In this document: positions 1-7,888 of the stretch, piece after piece | Layout of the letters: each line of letters begins with the position of its first letter | How positions within the stretch are numbered: the first letter of the stretch is position 1 | Origin: Chitinophagaceae bacterium | Lineage (GTDB): Bacteria > Bacteroidota > Bacteroidia > Chitinophagales > Chitinophagaceae | Assembly: GCA_027484165.1 (NCBI GenBank) | Contig: JAIXWH010000100.1 | Location: 1 to 42,437 of the forward strand | Direction: 5' to 3' | DNA: 42,437 nucleotides | Program-made: the position numbers and the translations under genes | Notes under the pieces: model-generated | Seen by the model: the letters and a program-made list of their open reading frames with translations, nothing else | Database searches by the model: none | What the model was told of the DNA's origin: nothing

Positions 1-107
1 CAGCAAGTGCATTGAAGCATACCATTCCAGGTGATTTGAACCATGCTACTTTAAGTGAGGTAAAAGATTTGATGAAAGGAGATGGAAGTGGAAGGGTGCA
101 GAGATAG
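1..107 (+). CDS. kdgK: 2-dehydro-3-deoxygluconokinase (KDG kinase), C-terminal fragment
   Basis: Only the last 34 codons are present, in the frame that starts at base 3 and ends at the TAG at 105-107. The tail contains ALKHTIPGDLNHATL and ends in GDGSGRVQR, which I recognise as the usual C-terminus of Bacteroidota PfkB-family KDG kinases. The enzyme phosphorylates 2-keto-3-deoxygluconate to KDPG in the cytoplasm. That substrate is what the convergent uxaC-uxaB-uxaA genes would deliver, so the location fits the assignment well. The gene runs off the left edge; its start, ATP-binding site and catalytic Asp are not visible. Another PfkB sugar kinase cannot be fully excluded from so short a tail. 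Confidence 0.75.
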   Translation, partial: ASALKHTIPGDLNHATLSEVKDLMKGDGSGRVQR

Positions 108-193
108 TTTCAGAGGTTTCAAAAGTTCAAAAGGATCAATTGGTTGATTAGTTGAAAGGTAGATTTGGGTTAAACGTCTTGAAACTTTTAAAC

Positions 194-242
194 TATGAGC
201 TTAGCGAATGATACCTTTTCAACTTGAGCGCAGCGAAATATA
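194..242. repeat. Two degenerate direct copies of an intergenic motif
   Basis: A segment around GAGCttAGCGAA (194-213) recurs 29 bp later as GAGCgcAGCGAA (223-242), each preceded by a loosely conserved TTTnnACT. Further left, 116-132 and 176-192 form an imperfect inverted pair built on TTTCAAAAGTT / AACTTTTAAAC. It may be the remnant of a dispersed non-coding repeat between the convergent kdgK and uxaC genes. No ORF is seen in 108-302. Confidence 0.35.
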
Positions 243-288
243 ACACAATAAAAAATGCCAGAATTATCTGGCATTTTTTATTGTGTTA
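241..288. terminator. Bidirectional intrinsic terminator between kdgK and uxaC
   Basis: Bases 241-262 and 267-288 are perfect inverse complements (22 bp) with a 4-nt ATTA loop. The stem core is TGCCAGA/TCTGGCA, and the outer stem is an A-run on one side and a T-run on the other, so a transcript from either strand ends in a U-tract. It sits 13 bp past the uxaC stop and about 130 bp past the kdgK stop, as expected for convergent genes. Confidence 0.9.
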
Positions 289-302
289 TTTACCTTGATA
301 CG

Positions 303-1748
303 CTATACCATCATTTTAGATTTTTCTGGCTGCAGTACTCCTTTCCAGTTAAAATAATCTGCAGCGTTATTAAAGCAGATATCCTGAATCACTTTACCTG
401 TCCATGCGATATCATTAGGTAATTCTCCGTTTTCAATTTCTTCGCCGAAGAGATTACATAAAATTCTGCGGAAATATTCGTGTCGAGGATAAGATAAAAA
501 GCTTCTGCTGTCTGTAAGCATTCCAACGAAGCGACTCAACAATCCCATATTGCTTAAGGCATTGATTTGTTTAGTCATGCCATCTTTTTGATCAAGGAAC
601 CACCAGCCACTACCCCACTGAATTTTCCCAGCAATTGATCCGTCATTGAAATTACCAATCATGGTTGCCATCAATTCATTATCAGCAGGATTCAGATTGT
701 AGATGATTGTTTTAGCTAACTTATTATCTGTATCCAGTTTGTTTAAAAATTTCGCCAATGCTCTTGCCTGAGAAAAATCACCAATACTATCCCATCCAGT
801 ATCTGCGCCCAATTGTTTCATCATGCGTGAGTTGTTGTTTCTGATAGCTCCCAAATGGTATTGTTGCACCCATCCTTTTTCCCAATCCCATTCAGCAAGT
901 ATAACCAACATTGCACTTTTGAATTTTCTGTTTTCTTCCATTGACAAACTACCACCTGAACGAATTTTTGCGAAGATGCTAATGATTTCATTCATTGTAT
1001 AATCCTCAGCATAGATTTCTTCCAATCCATGATCACTAACACTGCAATTGTTTTTTGCAAAGAAGTCATGTCTGCTTTTCAAAGCTGATAAATAATCATT
1101 AAAAGTGCTGATAGAAATATCTGAAGCTACTTCCAATGCAGACAAATAATTATTGAATGTGATAGGATCATCTACATTCATAGCTTTATCTGGTCTGAAT
1201 GCAGGAAATACTTTTACTTGTGAACCATCATCATCGTTGCTGATTTTTTGATGATAACCTAAATTATCAACTGGATCATCAGTAGTACAAAGGATTTTTA
1301 CATTCATTTGGTTCAATAATCCCTTTACAGAATATTCAGGTGTTTGCAATAAAGCACCGCAATGATCGTAAATCTTTTTGGCACTGTTTCCGTTTAATAT
1401 TTCATTAACTGAAAAATATCTTTGTAATTCAAGATGCGTCCAATGGTACAAAGGATTGCGAAGTGTGTAGGGAACTGTATTAGCCCATTGCTCAAATTTT
1501 TCGAAATCACTTGCATTACCAGTACAATATTTTTCATTCACACCATTGGTTCTCATCGCTCTCCATTTATAATGATCGCCATACAACCAAACCTGTGTTA
1601 AATTATCAAAATTGATATCTCCTGCAATTTGATCTGGCAGCAAATGATTATGATAATCAATGATAGGCATTTGTTTTGCATACTCATGATAAAGTTGTTC
1701 AGCCACTTTATTCTTCAGCAAAAAATTTTCATCCAAAAAAGGTTTCAT
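303..1748 (-). CDS. uxaC: Glucuronate/galacturonate isomerase (uronate isomerase)
   Basis: The product isomerises D-galacturonate to D-tagaturonate (and glucuronate to fructuronate), the first cytoplasmic step of the isomerase pathway. The protein of 481 aa has the family's usual length of about 470. It begins MKPFLDENFLL and has the metal-site motif DYHNHL with His33 and His35. The conserved TTDDP, HLGAIRNNN and GMLTDSRSFLSYPRHEYFRR segments follow in order. An in-frame ATG at 1817 would add 23 residues overlapping uxaA, but the family normally starts at MKPF and the A/T-rich leader directly precedes 1748, so I chose the shorter form. It is the last gene of the catabolic operon, 31 bp after uxaA, and is followed by a strong terminator. 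Confidence 0.95.
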   Translation of the reverse strand: MKPFLDENFLLKNKVAEQLYHEYAKQMPIIDYHNHLLPDQIAGDINFDNLTQVWLYGDHYKWRAMRTNGVNEKYCTGNASDFEKFEQWANTVPYTLRNPLYHWTHLELQRYFSVNEILNGNSAKKIYDHCGALLQTPEYSVKGLLNQMNVKILCTTDDPVDNLGYHQKISNDDDGSQVKVFPAFRPDKAMNVDDPITFNNYLSALEVASDISISTFNDYLSALKSRHDFFAKNNCSVSDHGLEEIYAEDYTMNEIISIFAKIRSGGSLSMEENRKFKSAMLVILAEWDWEKGWVQQYHLGAIRNNNSRMMKQLGADTGWDSIGDFSQARALAKFLNKLDTDNKLAKTIIYNLNPADNELMATMIGNFNDGSIAGKIQWGSGWWFLDQKDGMTKQINALSNMGLLSRFVGMLTDSRSFLSYPRHEYFRRILCNLFGEEIENGELPNDIAWTGKVIQDICFNNAADYFNWKGVLQPEKSKMMV

Positions 1749-1779
1749 TTTAAAGTTTTTATTTTTTATATAATCGTTA

Positions 1780-3420
1780 TTATAGGGATACTCCTCTTTT
1801 CCAAGGAATAAAATCATCCTGATTCAATTGAACAGCTTTAGGAATTACATTACCACTCGCTGCTTCAATACAATACTCAAGAATAGCTTGCCCCATTTGC
1901 TCGATGGTTTTTTCTCCTTCCACAACCGGGCCGCAATCAATATCAATAATATCGTTCATTCTTTTGGTAAGATTACTGTTAGTGGAAACTTTAATCGTTG
2001 GACAAACCGGATTACCGGTTGGTGTTCCTAATCCTGTAGTAAATAAGATCAAAGTAGCACCACTGGCGGCTTTACCCGTGGTAGCTTCCACATCATTACC
2101 AGGAGTACAAACTAAGTTCAATCCTGAAATTGTAGCTTTTTCGGTATAATCCAATGTTGCAACAACTGGAGACGTTCCTCCTTTTTTAGCAGCACCAGCA
2201 CTTTTCATGGCATCCGTAATCAACCCGTCTTTTATATTTCCTGGCGAAGGATTCATATGAAATCCAGAACCTGCGTTGATTACTATTTTTTCATAGCTCT
2301 TCATGAGATGAATGAACTTGTTTGCTGTATCTTCATTTACACAACGATCAACCAGCTCTTGCTCAACACCACACAATTCAGGAAATTCTGCTAACAACAC
2401 TTTTCCACCTAAAGCAACAATCAAATCGCTGCAATAACCCACCGATGGATTAGCACTGATTCCACTGAATCCATCACTCCCTCCGCACTTAACCCCAATC
2501 GTTAGTTTACTCAATGGCGCTGGCTCTCTTTTTAATTCATTGATTTCAATCAGTCCTGAAAATGTTTTTTTAATAGCACTTGAAATCAATTCTTCTTCAC
2601 TTTGAGACTGCTGCTGTTCAAAAATGAATAAGGGTTTGTCAAAATCAGGATTGATGGCCTTCAAATCTCTTTCAAAATCTGAAACCTGTAAATTCTGACA
2701 TCCCAAACTTAAAACTGTTACTCCACCTACATTTGGATGATTAGCATAAGCTGCAAGCAATTTGCTCAATACCGCTGCATCCTGACGGATACCGCCACAA
2801 CCACCTTCATGATTTAAAAACTTAATACCATCAACATTTTCAAACACTCTGTTTTTTTTATTTGTAGGCGCGAGACTCAAATCTACTTCATCAACATTAT
2901 GATTAGATTGATAGGCTTCCACCAAACTTTTAGTGTATGCTTTATATTTATCAGTAACCGCATAACCTAATTCATTATGAAGCGCTTCACGAATCACATC
3001 CATGTTTCTTTTTTCACAAAAAACGGTGGGAATAAACAACCAATAATTTGCAGTCCCTACTCTTCCGTCTTTTCTGTGATATCCATTGAATGTCTTATTG
3101 GTAAAGGCTGAAACATCTGGGGCCTTCCATTCTTGTTTTACATTTCTCCAAGCATAAGGACTAGTTGCATGTTTAACATTGGTAGTATTCATCCACTGAC
3201 CGGAAGAAACATCAATCTGAGTGGTGCCTACAATCACACCATACATAATAATTTCCGAACCCGCTTTTGTATCCTGCTCAAAAAACTTATGCTTGGCCTC
3301 AATATTTTCTTTAATGAAAAACGCTTTATCATTTAATTGCACAGTCTCCCCTTTCTGAAGGTTGGTCAATGCAACAATCACATTGTCATTCGGATTAACT
3401 TTTAAAATCTTATTCTTCAT
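1780..3420 (-). CDS. uxaA: Altronate dehydratase
   Basis: This 546-aa protein dehydrates D-altronate to 2-keto-3-deoxygluconate in the cytoplasm. Its N-terminal part (about 1-100) is the SAF-type domain containing NPNDNVIVAL. The rest is the UxaA catalytic domain with GYHRKDGRVGTANYWL, LNHEGGCGGIRQD, GVKCGGSDGFSGISANPS and the late segment TTGLGTPTGNPVCP. The length agrees with Bacteroidota homologues, in which both domains are in one chain. It lies 31 bp downstream of uxaB and 31 bp upstream of uxaC, in the order of the pathway's middle steps. A GarD/UxaA-family enzyme acting on another aldonate is possible in principle, but the neighbours make altronate by far the likeliest substrate. Confidence 0.95.
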   Translation of the reverse strand: MKNKILKVNPNDNVIVALTNLQKGETVQLNDKAFFIKENIEAKHKFFEQDTKAGSEIIMYGVIVGTTQIDVSSGQWMNTTNVKHATSPYAWRNVKQEWKAPDVSAFTNKTFNGYHRKDGRVGTANYWLFIPTVFCEKRNMDVIREALHNELGYAVTDKYKAYTKSLVEAYQSNHNVDEVDLSLAPTNKKNRVFENVDGIKFLNHEGGCGGIRQDAAVLSKLLAAYANHPNVGGVTVLSLGCQNLQVSDFERDLKAINPDFDKPLFIFEQQQSQSEEELISSAIKKTFSGLIEINELKREPAPLSKLTIGVKCGGSDGFSGISANPSVGYCSDLIVALGGKVLLAEFPELCGVEQELVDRCVNEDTANKFIHLMKSYEKIVINAGSGFHMNPSPGNIKDGLITDAMKSAGAAKKGGTSPVVATLDYTEKATISGLNLVCTPGNDVEATTGKAASGATLILFTTGLGTPTGNPVCPTIKVSTNSNLTKRMNDIIDIDCGPVVEGEKTIEQMGQAILEYCIEAASGNVIPKAVQLNQDDFIPWKRGVSL

Positions 3421-3451
3421 TATTTATATCCTCTATTTATTATTTATTGAG

Positions 3452-4969
3452 TTAAATTAAAACAGCCGACTGATCCATTAAACTTATTGTATTCAAAGCG
3501 CCATTCTTCATTATGCCATCCAAATATTTAACAACCGCAATTTCAAATCCATCAATATTTTTCAAATCACATCCCCACAGTTGTTCATTATTAATCACTG
3601 CTTTTACCAAATCAGCAACACTTAACTTTTGCCAGCATTCGAAATAATATGCAGCTGAATCATCATTAATCAGGTATTCTTTTCCATTATGTTCGCCGTA
3701 ATATTTTCCTTCAATGCATTTTACTGCTTTCATGAAAAACAAATAAGCCGCAAAGCCAAGTGTCATAAAAGGAGGAACTGCATTATACAACTTGTGATAT
3801 TGTTTAATTAATGGCAAACACCTCATTTTTACTTTGAAAGTATACTGAGCTGTAATGCTTATCCATTGGTGATTGATATAAGGATTACAAAAACGTTCAA
3901 AAACTTTGTGAGCGAAATCTGCTTTTACTTTTTCATCAATTGGATAAGGAATTGAAGAAGCGATTTCTATGTTCATAATATTCTTTACAAACGGCGCATA
4001 TTTCTCATCAAGCATTGCATCTCTTGTTAAATTGATATCCGATAAAAACGCCAAACCGCAGTTAAAGGTGTGAGTCGCATTTAACAACCTCAACTTTAAT
4101 TCTCTAAACAAATTAATATCCGACTGTATCACAATGTTATCATCGCACTGAGCAAAAGACAAAGCCTGTTTTGTTTTTTCATCCCCTTCAATCGCCCATA
4201 AGCTGAATACTTCTGTATCGCAATACAAATCATCAGTGTATCCATTTTTCTCCACTAAAGCTTGCATATCTTTTGCGCTGGGTTTCCCTGGTACGATTCT
4301 ATCAACAAGTGTATTGCAAAATGTATTTTTATTTTTGACCCAATCAATGAATGCGTCTTCCAATTGATTCTGCTCAGCTAATGCAATGACAATTTCACGA
4401 AGTTTAGTTCCATTATCGGTGATTAATTCTGTTGGAACGATATACATCCCACTTTCGTCACTACCCTTAAAAGTTTGAAATCTTTTATACAAAAATGCAG
4501 TCAACTTACCTGGGAAAGAAGAAGGTGGGTTATGTGTAACATCTTCATTTGCTACTAATTGTATACCAACTTCGGTAGTATTTGAAATCACAATTTGCAT
4601 CTCTTTGCTTTCGGCACAACTTAATATTTGCTCCCATTCAGTGTTGGCATTTATCACTCTGCTAACAGAAGCATTAATCATTTGTCTTTCTACCACCTTT
4701 CCATTTTCGATTCCTTTTTCACAGATGGTGTACAAACCGTCCTGTTGATCAAAATCTTTGGTATCGCCATTACTGGTTGATTTAACGATGACTACTCTTC
4801 CGTTAAATATACCTTGTTTATTGGCTTTGTCTATGTAGTAATCAGGAAGTGCTCGGAGGAGAACGCCTGTACCAAATTGTAATACTTTTTCAGGCAATTC
4901 AAATATTTTATCTGACGGCACTTCAATATCAGCAGTAATATTTTTTAATATTTTTTTTGACAGTATCAT
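3452..4969 (-). CDS. uxaB: Tagaturonate reductase (altronate oxidoreductase)
   Basis: This 505-aa member of the mannitol dehydrogenase family reduces D-tagaturonate to D-altronate with NADH. The N-terminal Rossmann segment has VLQFGTGVLLRALPDYYIDK around residues 29-48. Family motifs further on include IVISNTTEVGI, DRIVPGKP, and the helical C-terminal domain with LLNATHTFNCGLAFL (the Lys/Asn/His active-site region of the family). Fructuronate reductase (UxuB) is the close alternative. Presence beside uxaA rather than uxuA favours UxaB. It lies 22 bp downstream of the CE8 gene and 31 bp upstream of uxaA, clearly co-transcribed. It is cytoplasmic, with no signal peptide. Confidence 0.93.
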   Translation of the reverse strand: MILSKKILKNITADIEVPSDKIFELPEKVLQFGTGVLLRALPDYYIDKANKQGIFNGRVVIVKSTSNGDTKDFDQQDGLYTICEKGIENGKVVERQMINASVSRVINANTEWEQILSCAESKEMQIVISNTTEVGIQLVANEDVTHNPPSSFPGKLTAFLYKRFQTFKGSDESGMYIVPTELITDNGTKLREIVIALAEQNQLEDAFIDWVKNKNTFCNTLVDRIVPGKPSAKDMQALVEKNGYTDDLYCDTEVFSLWAIEGDEKTKQALSFAQCDDNIVIQSDINLFRELKLRLLNATHTFNCGLAFLSDINLTRDAMLDEKYAPFVKNIMNIEIASSIPYPIDEKVKADFAHKVFERFCNPYINHQWISITAQYTFKVKMRCLPLIKQYHKLYNAVPPFMTLGFAAYLFFMKAVKCIEGKYYGEHNGKEYLINDDSAAYYFECWQKLSVADLVKAVINNEQLWGCDLKNIDGFEIAVVKYLDGIMKNGALNTISLMDQSAVLI

Positions 4970-4991
4970 TTCAAAATAATCTTTTTATTTT

Positions 4992-5990
4992 TTAGTTTTT
5001 ATTCGGATGCCATTTTGAGTTAAAAAGCCAGTCCACTGTTATATTTTCCGCTTTTACAGACTCAGGCAAGTTATTCTTCAGCCATTTATAATCTCCTCCT
5101 TTACGATGACAATTGTAATAATAAATCCTGTGTCCATTTGGAGTTTCAGCACTCTTTTGTACATGATAAATTGAACTATCACGCATATTTCCATCAAAAG
5201 AACAATTCACTAAATACATTTGCGCATCGCGATGATATCTTCCTAAATAAAAATTTTTAATTCCATTAAATCTGCAATTATATAGAACGGATTTGCTATC
5301 TGGATTTTTACTGCCATCATGCCAAATGCTTGCAGTTCCTCCATAAGAATAAAAATCGCAATTCTCAGCCCATGCCCAACCTCTTGGACAATAAAAATCA
5401 ACACCCCCTTCCATCTTACAATCTTTAAAATAGAACAAACCATTTTCAACATTCCACGGACTAACGGTATCTCCTCCAAATGAACTGAAATAACAATTAA
5501 TCGCTTTTAATCTTGTTGCCTTCATACTTCTTAGAGCCATTTGATGCCCCGACTTTCTAATAGTCTTGATATGTGAAGAATCACTTTCACAAGGAATAGT
5601 ATATTCTTCTTTAAAATCAAAACCAAAAGCATTTTTTATGGTTAAATTTTTAAAAGTGACATCATTGCCATTTACATTTACAGTAGCTACACCCCAATCA
5701 TCTTTATGACTGCACCTGAATTCATCTCTTGCGATAGATTGTGTAATGATTACTTTATCTCTATTTTCACCTTCTAAAACAATATTATTCTTTTCAATAA
5801 AAATCTTTTCGTTGTATACTCCATTTTTGATTTGAATGACTCTTTCCTTTTCAGAAGATTCGATCAAGCTATTGATTGCAGATTGAATTGAAGTAAAATC
5901 TCCTTTACCATTTAAATCCACCACAATTGGCTGTTGCGCATTTGTTGAAATGCTCACCATCAAAAATGATATGTATAGTAATAACTTCAT
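4992..5990 (-). CDS. Divergent CE8 pectinesterase-family protein, secreted
   Basis: The 332-aa product starts with a Sec signal peptide (MKLLLYISFLMVSISTNAQ) and then has the right-handed beta-helix of pectin methylesterases, opening with GKGDFTSIQSAIN. The key positions align as follows: Gln150 in HQMAL, Asp174 in GGDTV, Asp198 in VDFYCP, Arg251 in LGRYH. Both catalytic Asp residues and the Arg are kept, but the usual QD pair is GD, DFIFG is DFYCP and LGRPW is LGRYH. The enzyme is therefore probably active but on an altered substrate or with altered specificity, which is inference. Its ATG overlaps the stop of the GH105 gene (TAATG), indicating translational coupling. A canonical CE8 gene also lies in the window at 12761-13711, so the two are not simple duplicates. 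Confidence 0.82.
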   Translation of the reverse strand: MKLLLYISFLMVSISTNAQQPIVVDLNGKGDFTSIQSAINSLIESSEKERVIQIKNGVYNEKIFIEKNNIVLEGENRDKVIITQSIARDEFRCSHKDDWGVATVNVNGNDVTFKNLTIKNAFGFDFKEEYTIPCESDSSHIKTIRKSGHQMALRSMKATRLKAINCYFSSFGGDTVSPWNVENGLFYFKDCKMEGGVDFYCPRGWAWAENCDFYSYGGTASIWHDGSKNPDSKSVLYNCRFNGIKNFYLGRYHRDAQMYLVNCSFDGNMRDSSIYHVQKSAETPNGHRIYYYNCHRKGGDYKWLKNNLPESVKAENITVDWLFNSKWHPNKN

Positions 5991-7888
5991 TAATTTTTAC
6001 TTTGTGTCAACAACCACTTCATCAAATCTTTCGCTGCGTTATAGTTATCAAATTCTATTGGTAATTTTCTTCCATCCACATACTCATTGTAAAACCAGGG
6101 ATCACCCACTGCGAAAACAGTTCCTTTACCTACTTTAGCCACACTCATTAGCGCTTCACCGTTTTCTGCATAAATGATTTGAGCAGGGCTTTTGATTTCC
6201 TGTGTACACAATTGTTTGATATACCCTTTTTTGGTGTTTTTAAAAATGGATGCCGCTTTAGTCAAATCCACTTCACCTTGTTCAAATTGGTCATTCTTAA
6301 CATCATGACGAATATTCTCATTCCATTGGATTCCGAATTTCGAAGCGAGATTGTTATAGTTTTTGAATTCAACGTTATTACTATCATTGGCCATCATCAA
6401 TAACACTCCTCCATTTTTTACATACTCGTATATTGCATTGATATGAGTTGTTTCTATATAATTAGAATTGGGGTTTTCTTTAGGCCAATCCGGATCAATT
6501 AATACATACACCGCCACTTTTTTGAGATTTTCTTTGGTTGGTGCTGCGTCAAGAGAAGAAGTTTTTGCACCGTAACTTTCCAAAATATGGTTCACAAATG
6601 AAAAACCGCCATTATCACGCTCCCAGAATTTGTAATGAAAGACAACCGATTTCCCGAAAGCATCTTTTTTCGTTTCTTTGTTAAAGTAATTATCCATTAC
6701 CACTTGCTTTCCTTTACCAACACTTAAAGTTGTATTCATTTCCATTTCGGTAGCAGCAAGCAAATAAACACCTAACCCTTTAGGATCATTGTCTATTACA
6801 GGCTCCGACATATAGTAATTAAAAGTGCCATCTCGATAGGGCTTATTACCCAAACCACTCACTTTTACTGTTCCGGAAAGCGAATAGGCGTTATTGTTAT
6901 TTTTTATAAAATATTTGTTTATGGCTGCAAAACCTGTTTGAGCCACTTTGATTTTACCCGAAGAGACATATCCTTTTCTTACTGCTTTTGCAATCGTATA
7001 AACAAACTGACAACTTGCAGAAGCTTCAAAGTAATTTTTTTCTTTTCCTGGACCATTATATCCCAAAACATCATACCACAATCCTGATTTAGCATCCTGA
7101 TACTTTTGAATCGTATTAATCGTCCTTGTCAAAATAGCCAATAATTGTTTTCTTTTAGGATGACTTTGAGGAAAGTAATCCAATGCATCTACTAGCGCTG
7201 TTGAGTACCAGCCCATAGCTCTTGCCCAAGATTCTGAGGAACAACCCGTTTGTTTGTTACTCCATTTCTCCGTTTTACTTTCATCCCAACCATGATAGAG
7301 CAATCCTGTTTTTTTATTTCTGGAATGATTCTCCATCCAGATAAATTGATTGGCAATGTCATCGAAACTACTGTCTTCATGAGCCATGTTAGCATATTCA
7401 GCATAAAAGGGCTCACCCATATACAACCCATCCAACCACATTTGATTAGGGTAGATTTTTTTATGCCAGAAACCGCCTTCATGAGTACGAGGATGATTTC
7501 TCAATTGTTCTCTCAACAATTTTGCAGCTTTTAAGTACTTGTCTTTTTGAGTTACCTTATACAACATCAATAACACTTTTCCATTATTGATATTGTCGAT
7601 ATTAAACTCCTCCATCTTGTACGTTTTGATACTTCCATCTTCATTTACAAAGAAATCAATCTGCTTTTGAATGTACTGAAAATAGGACTTGTCTCCTGTT
7701 TGCAACCATTGACCCTCGATACCCTTTAGAATGACACCCATATCATAGGTCCATTTTGCCGGCTTATCATTTAGTGAAAAGGAATCTTTCCAAATATCCA
7801 TAACTGTATGAGCAATTTCTCGGCCATAGTTTTGTGCTGACACGTTTAATGTCAGAACCGTAAGAAATATGAAGATTATTTTTTTCAC
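5990..7888 (-). CDS. GH105 unsaturated galacturonyl hydrolase with C-terminal DUF4350-like domain
   Basis: The product removes the unsaturated uronic acid that lyases leave on pectin or rhamnogalacturonan oligomers. A signal peptide (KKIIFIFLTVLTLNVSAQ) sends it to the periplasm. The alpha/alpha-barrel spans about 20-385: KWTYDMGVILKG (Asp49), WLDGLYMGEPFYAEYA (Asp153, candidate catalytic acid by comparison with YteR), WARAMGWYSTALVDAL, and late MSEPVIDNDPKGLG. Residues about 430-632 form an extra domain with VAVYVLIDPDWPKENPNSN, YVKNGGVLLMMAND and GKGTVFAVGDPWFYNEY, resembling DUF4350/glutamine-amidotransferase-like folds. The total of 632 aa is therefore well above the roughly 370 of simple GH105 enzymes. 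The start codon is GTG (7886-7888) and overlaps the TAG of the upstream GH28 gene by one base; the 3' end overlaps the next ATG. Confidence 0.9.
   Translation of the reverse strand: MKKIIFIFLTVLTLNVSAQNYGREIAHTVMDIWKDSFSLNDKPAKWTYDMGVILKGIEGQWLQTGDKSYFQYIQKQIDFFVNEDGSIKTYKMEEFNIDNINNGKVLLMLYKVTQKDKYLKAAKLLREQLRNHPRTHEGGFWHKKIYPNQMWLDGLYMGEPFYAEYANMAHEDSSFDDIANQFIWMENHSRNKKTGLLYHGWDESKTEKWSNKQTGCSSESWARAMGWYSTALVDALDYFPQSHPKRKQLLAILTRTINTIQKYQDAKSGLWYDVLGYNGPGKEKNYFEASASCQFVYTIAKAVRKGYVSSGKIKVAQTGFAAINKYFIKNNNNAYSLSGTVKVSGLGNKPYRDGTFNYYMSEPVIDNDPKGLGVYLLAATEMEMNTTLSVGKGKQVVMDNYFNKETKKDAFGKSVVFHYKFWERDNGGFSFVNHILESYGAKTSSLDAAPTKENLKKVAVYVLIDPDWPKENPNSNYIETTHINAIYEYVKNGGVLLMMANDSNNVEFKNYNNLASKFGIQWNENIRHDVKNDQFEQGEVDLTKAASIFKNTKKGYIKQLCTQEIKSPAQIIYAENGEALMSVAKVGKGTVFAVGDPWFYNEYVDGRKLPIEFDNYNAAKDLMKWLLTQSKN

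Noticed and set aside
1749-1817. Extended N-terminus of uxaC (23 extra residues)
   Set aside because: Uronate isomerases begin near MKPFxDENFLL; the extension overlaps uxaA and does not look like protein of this family.
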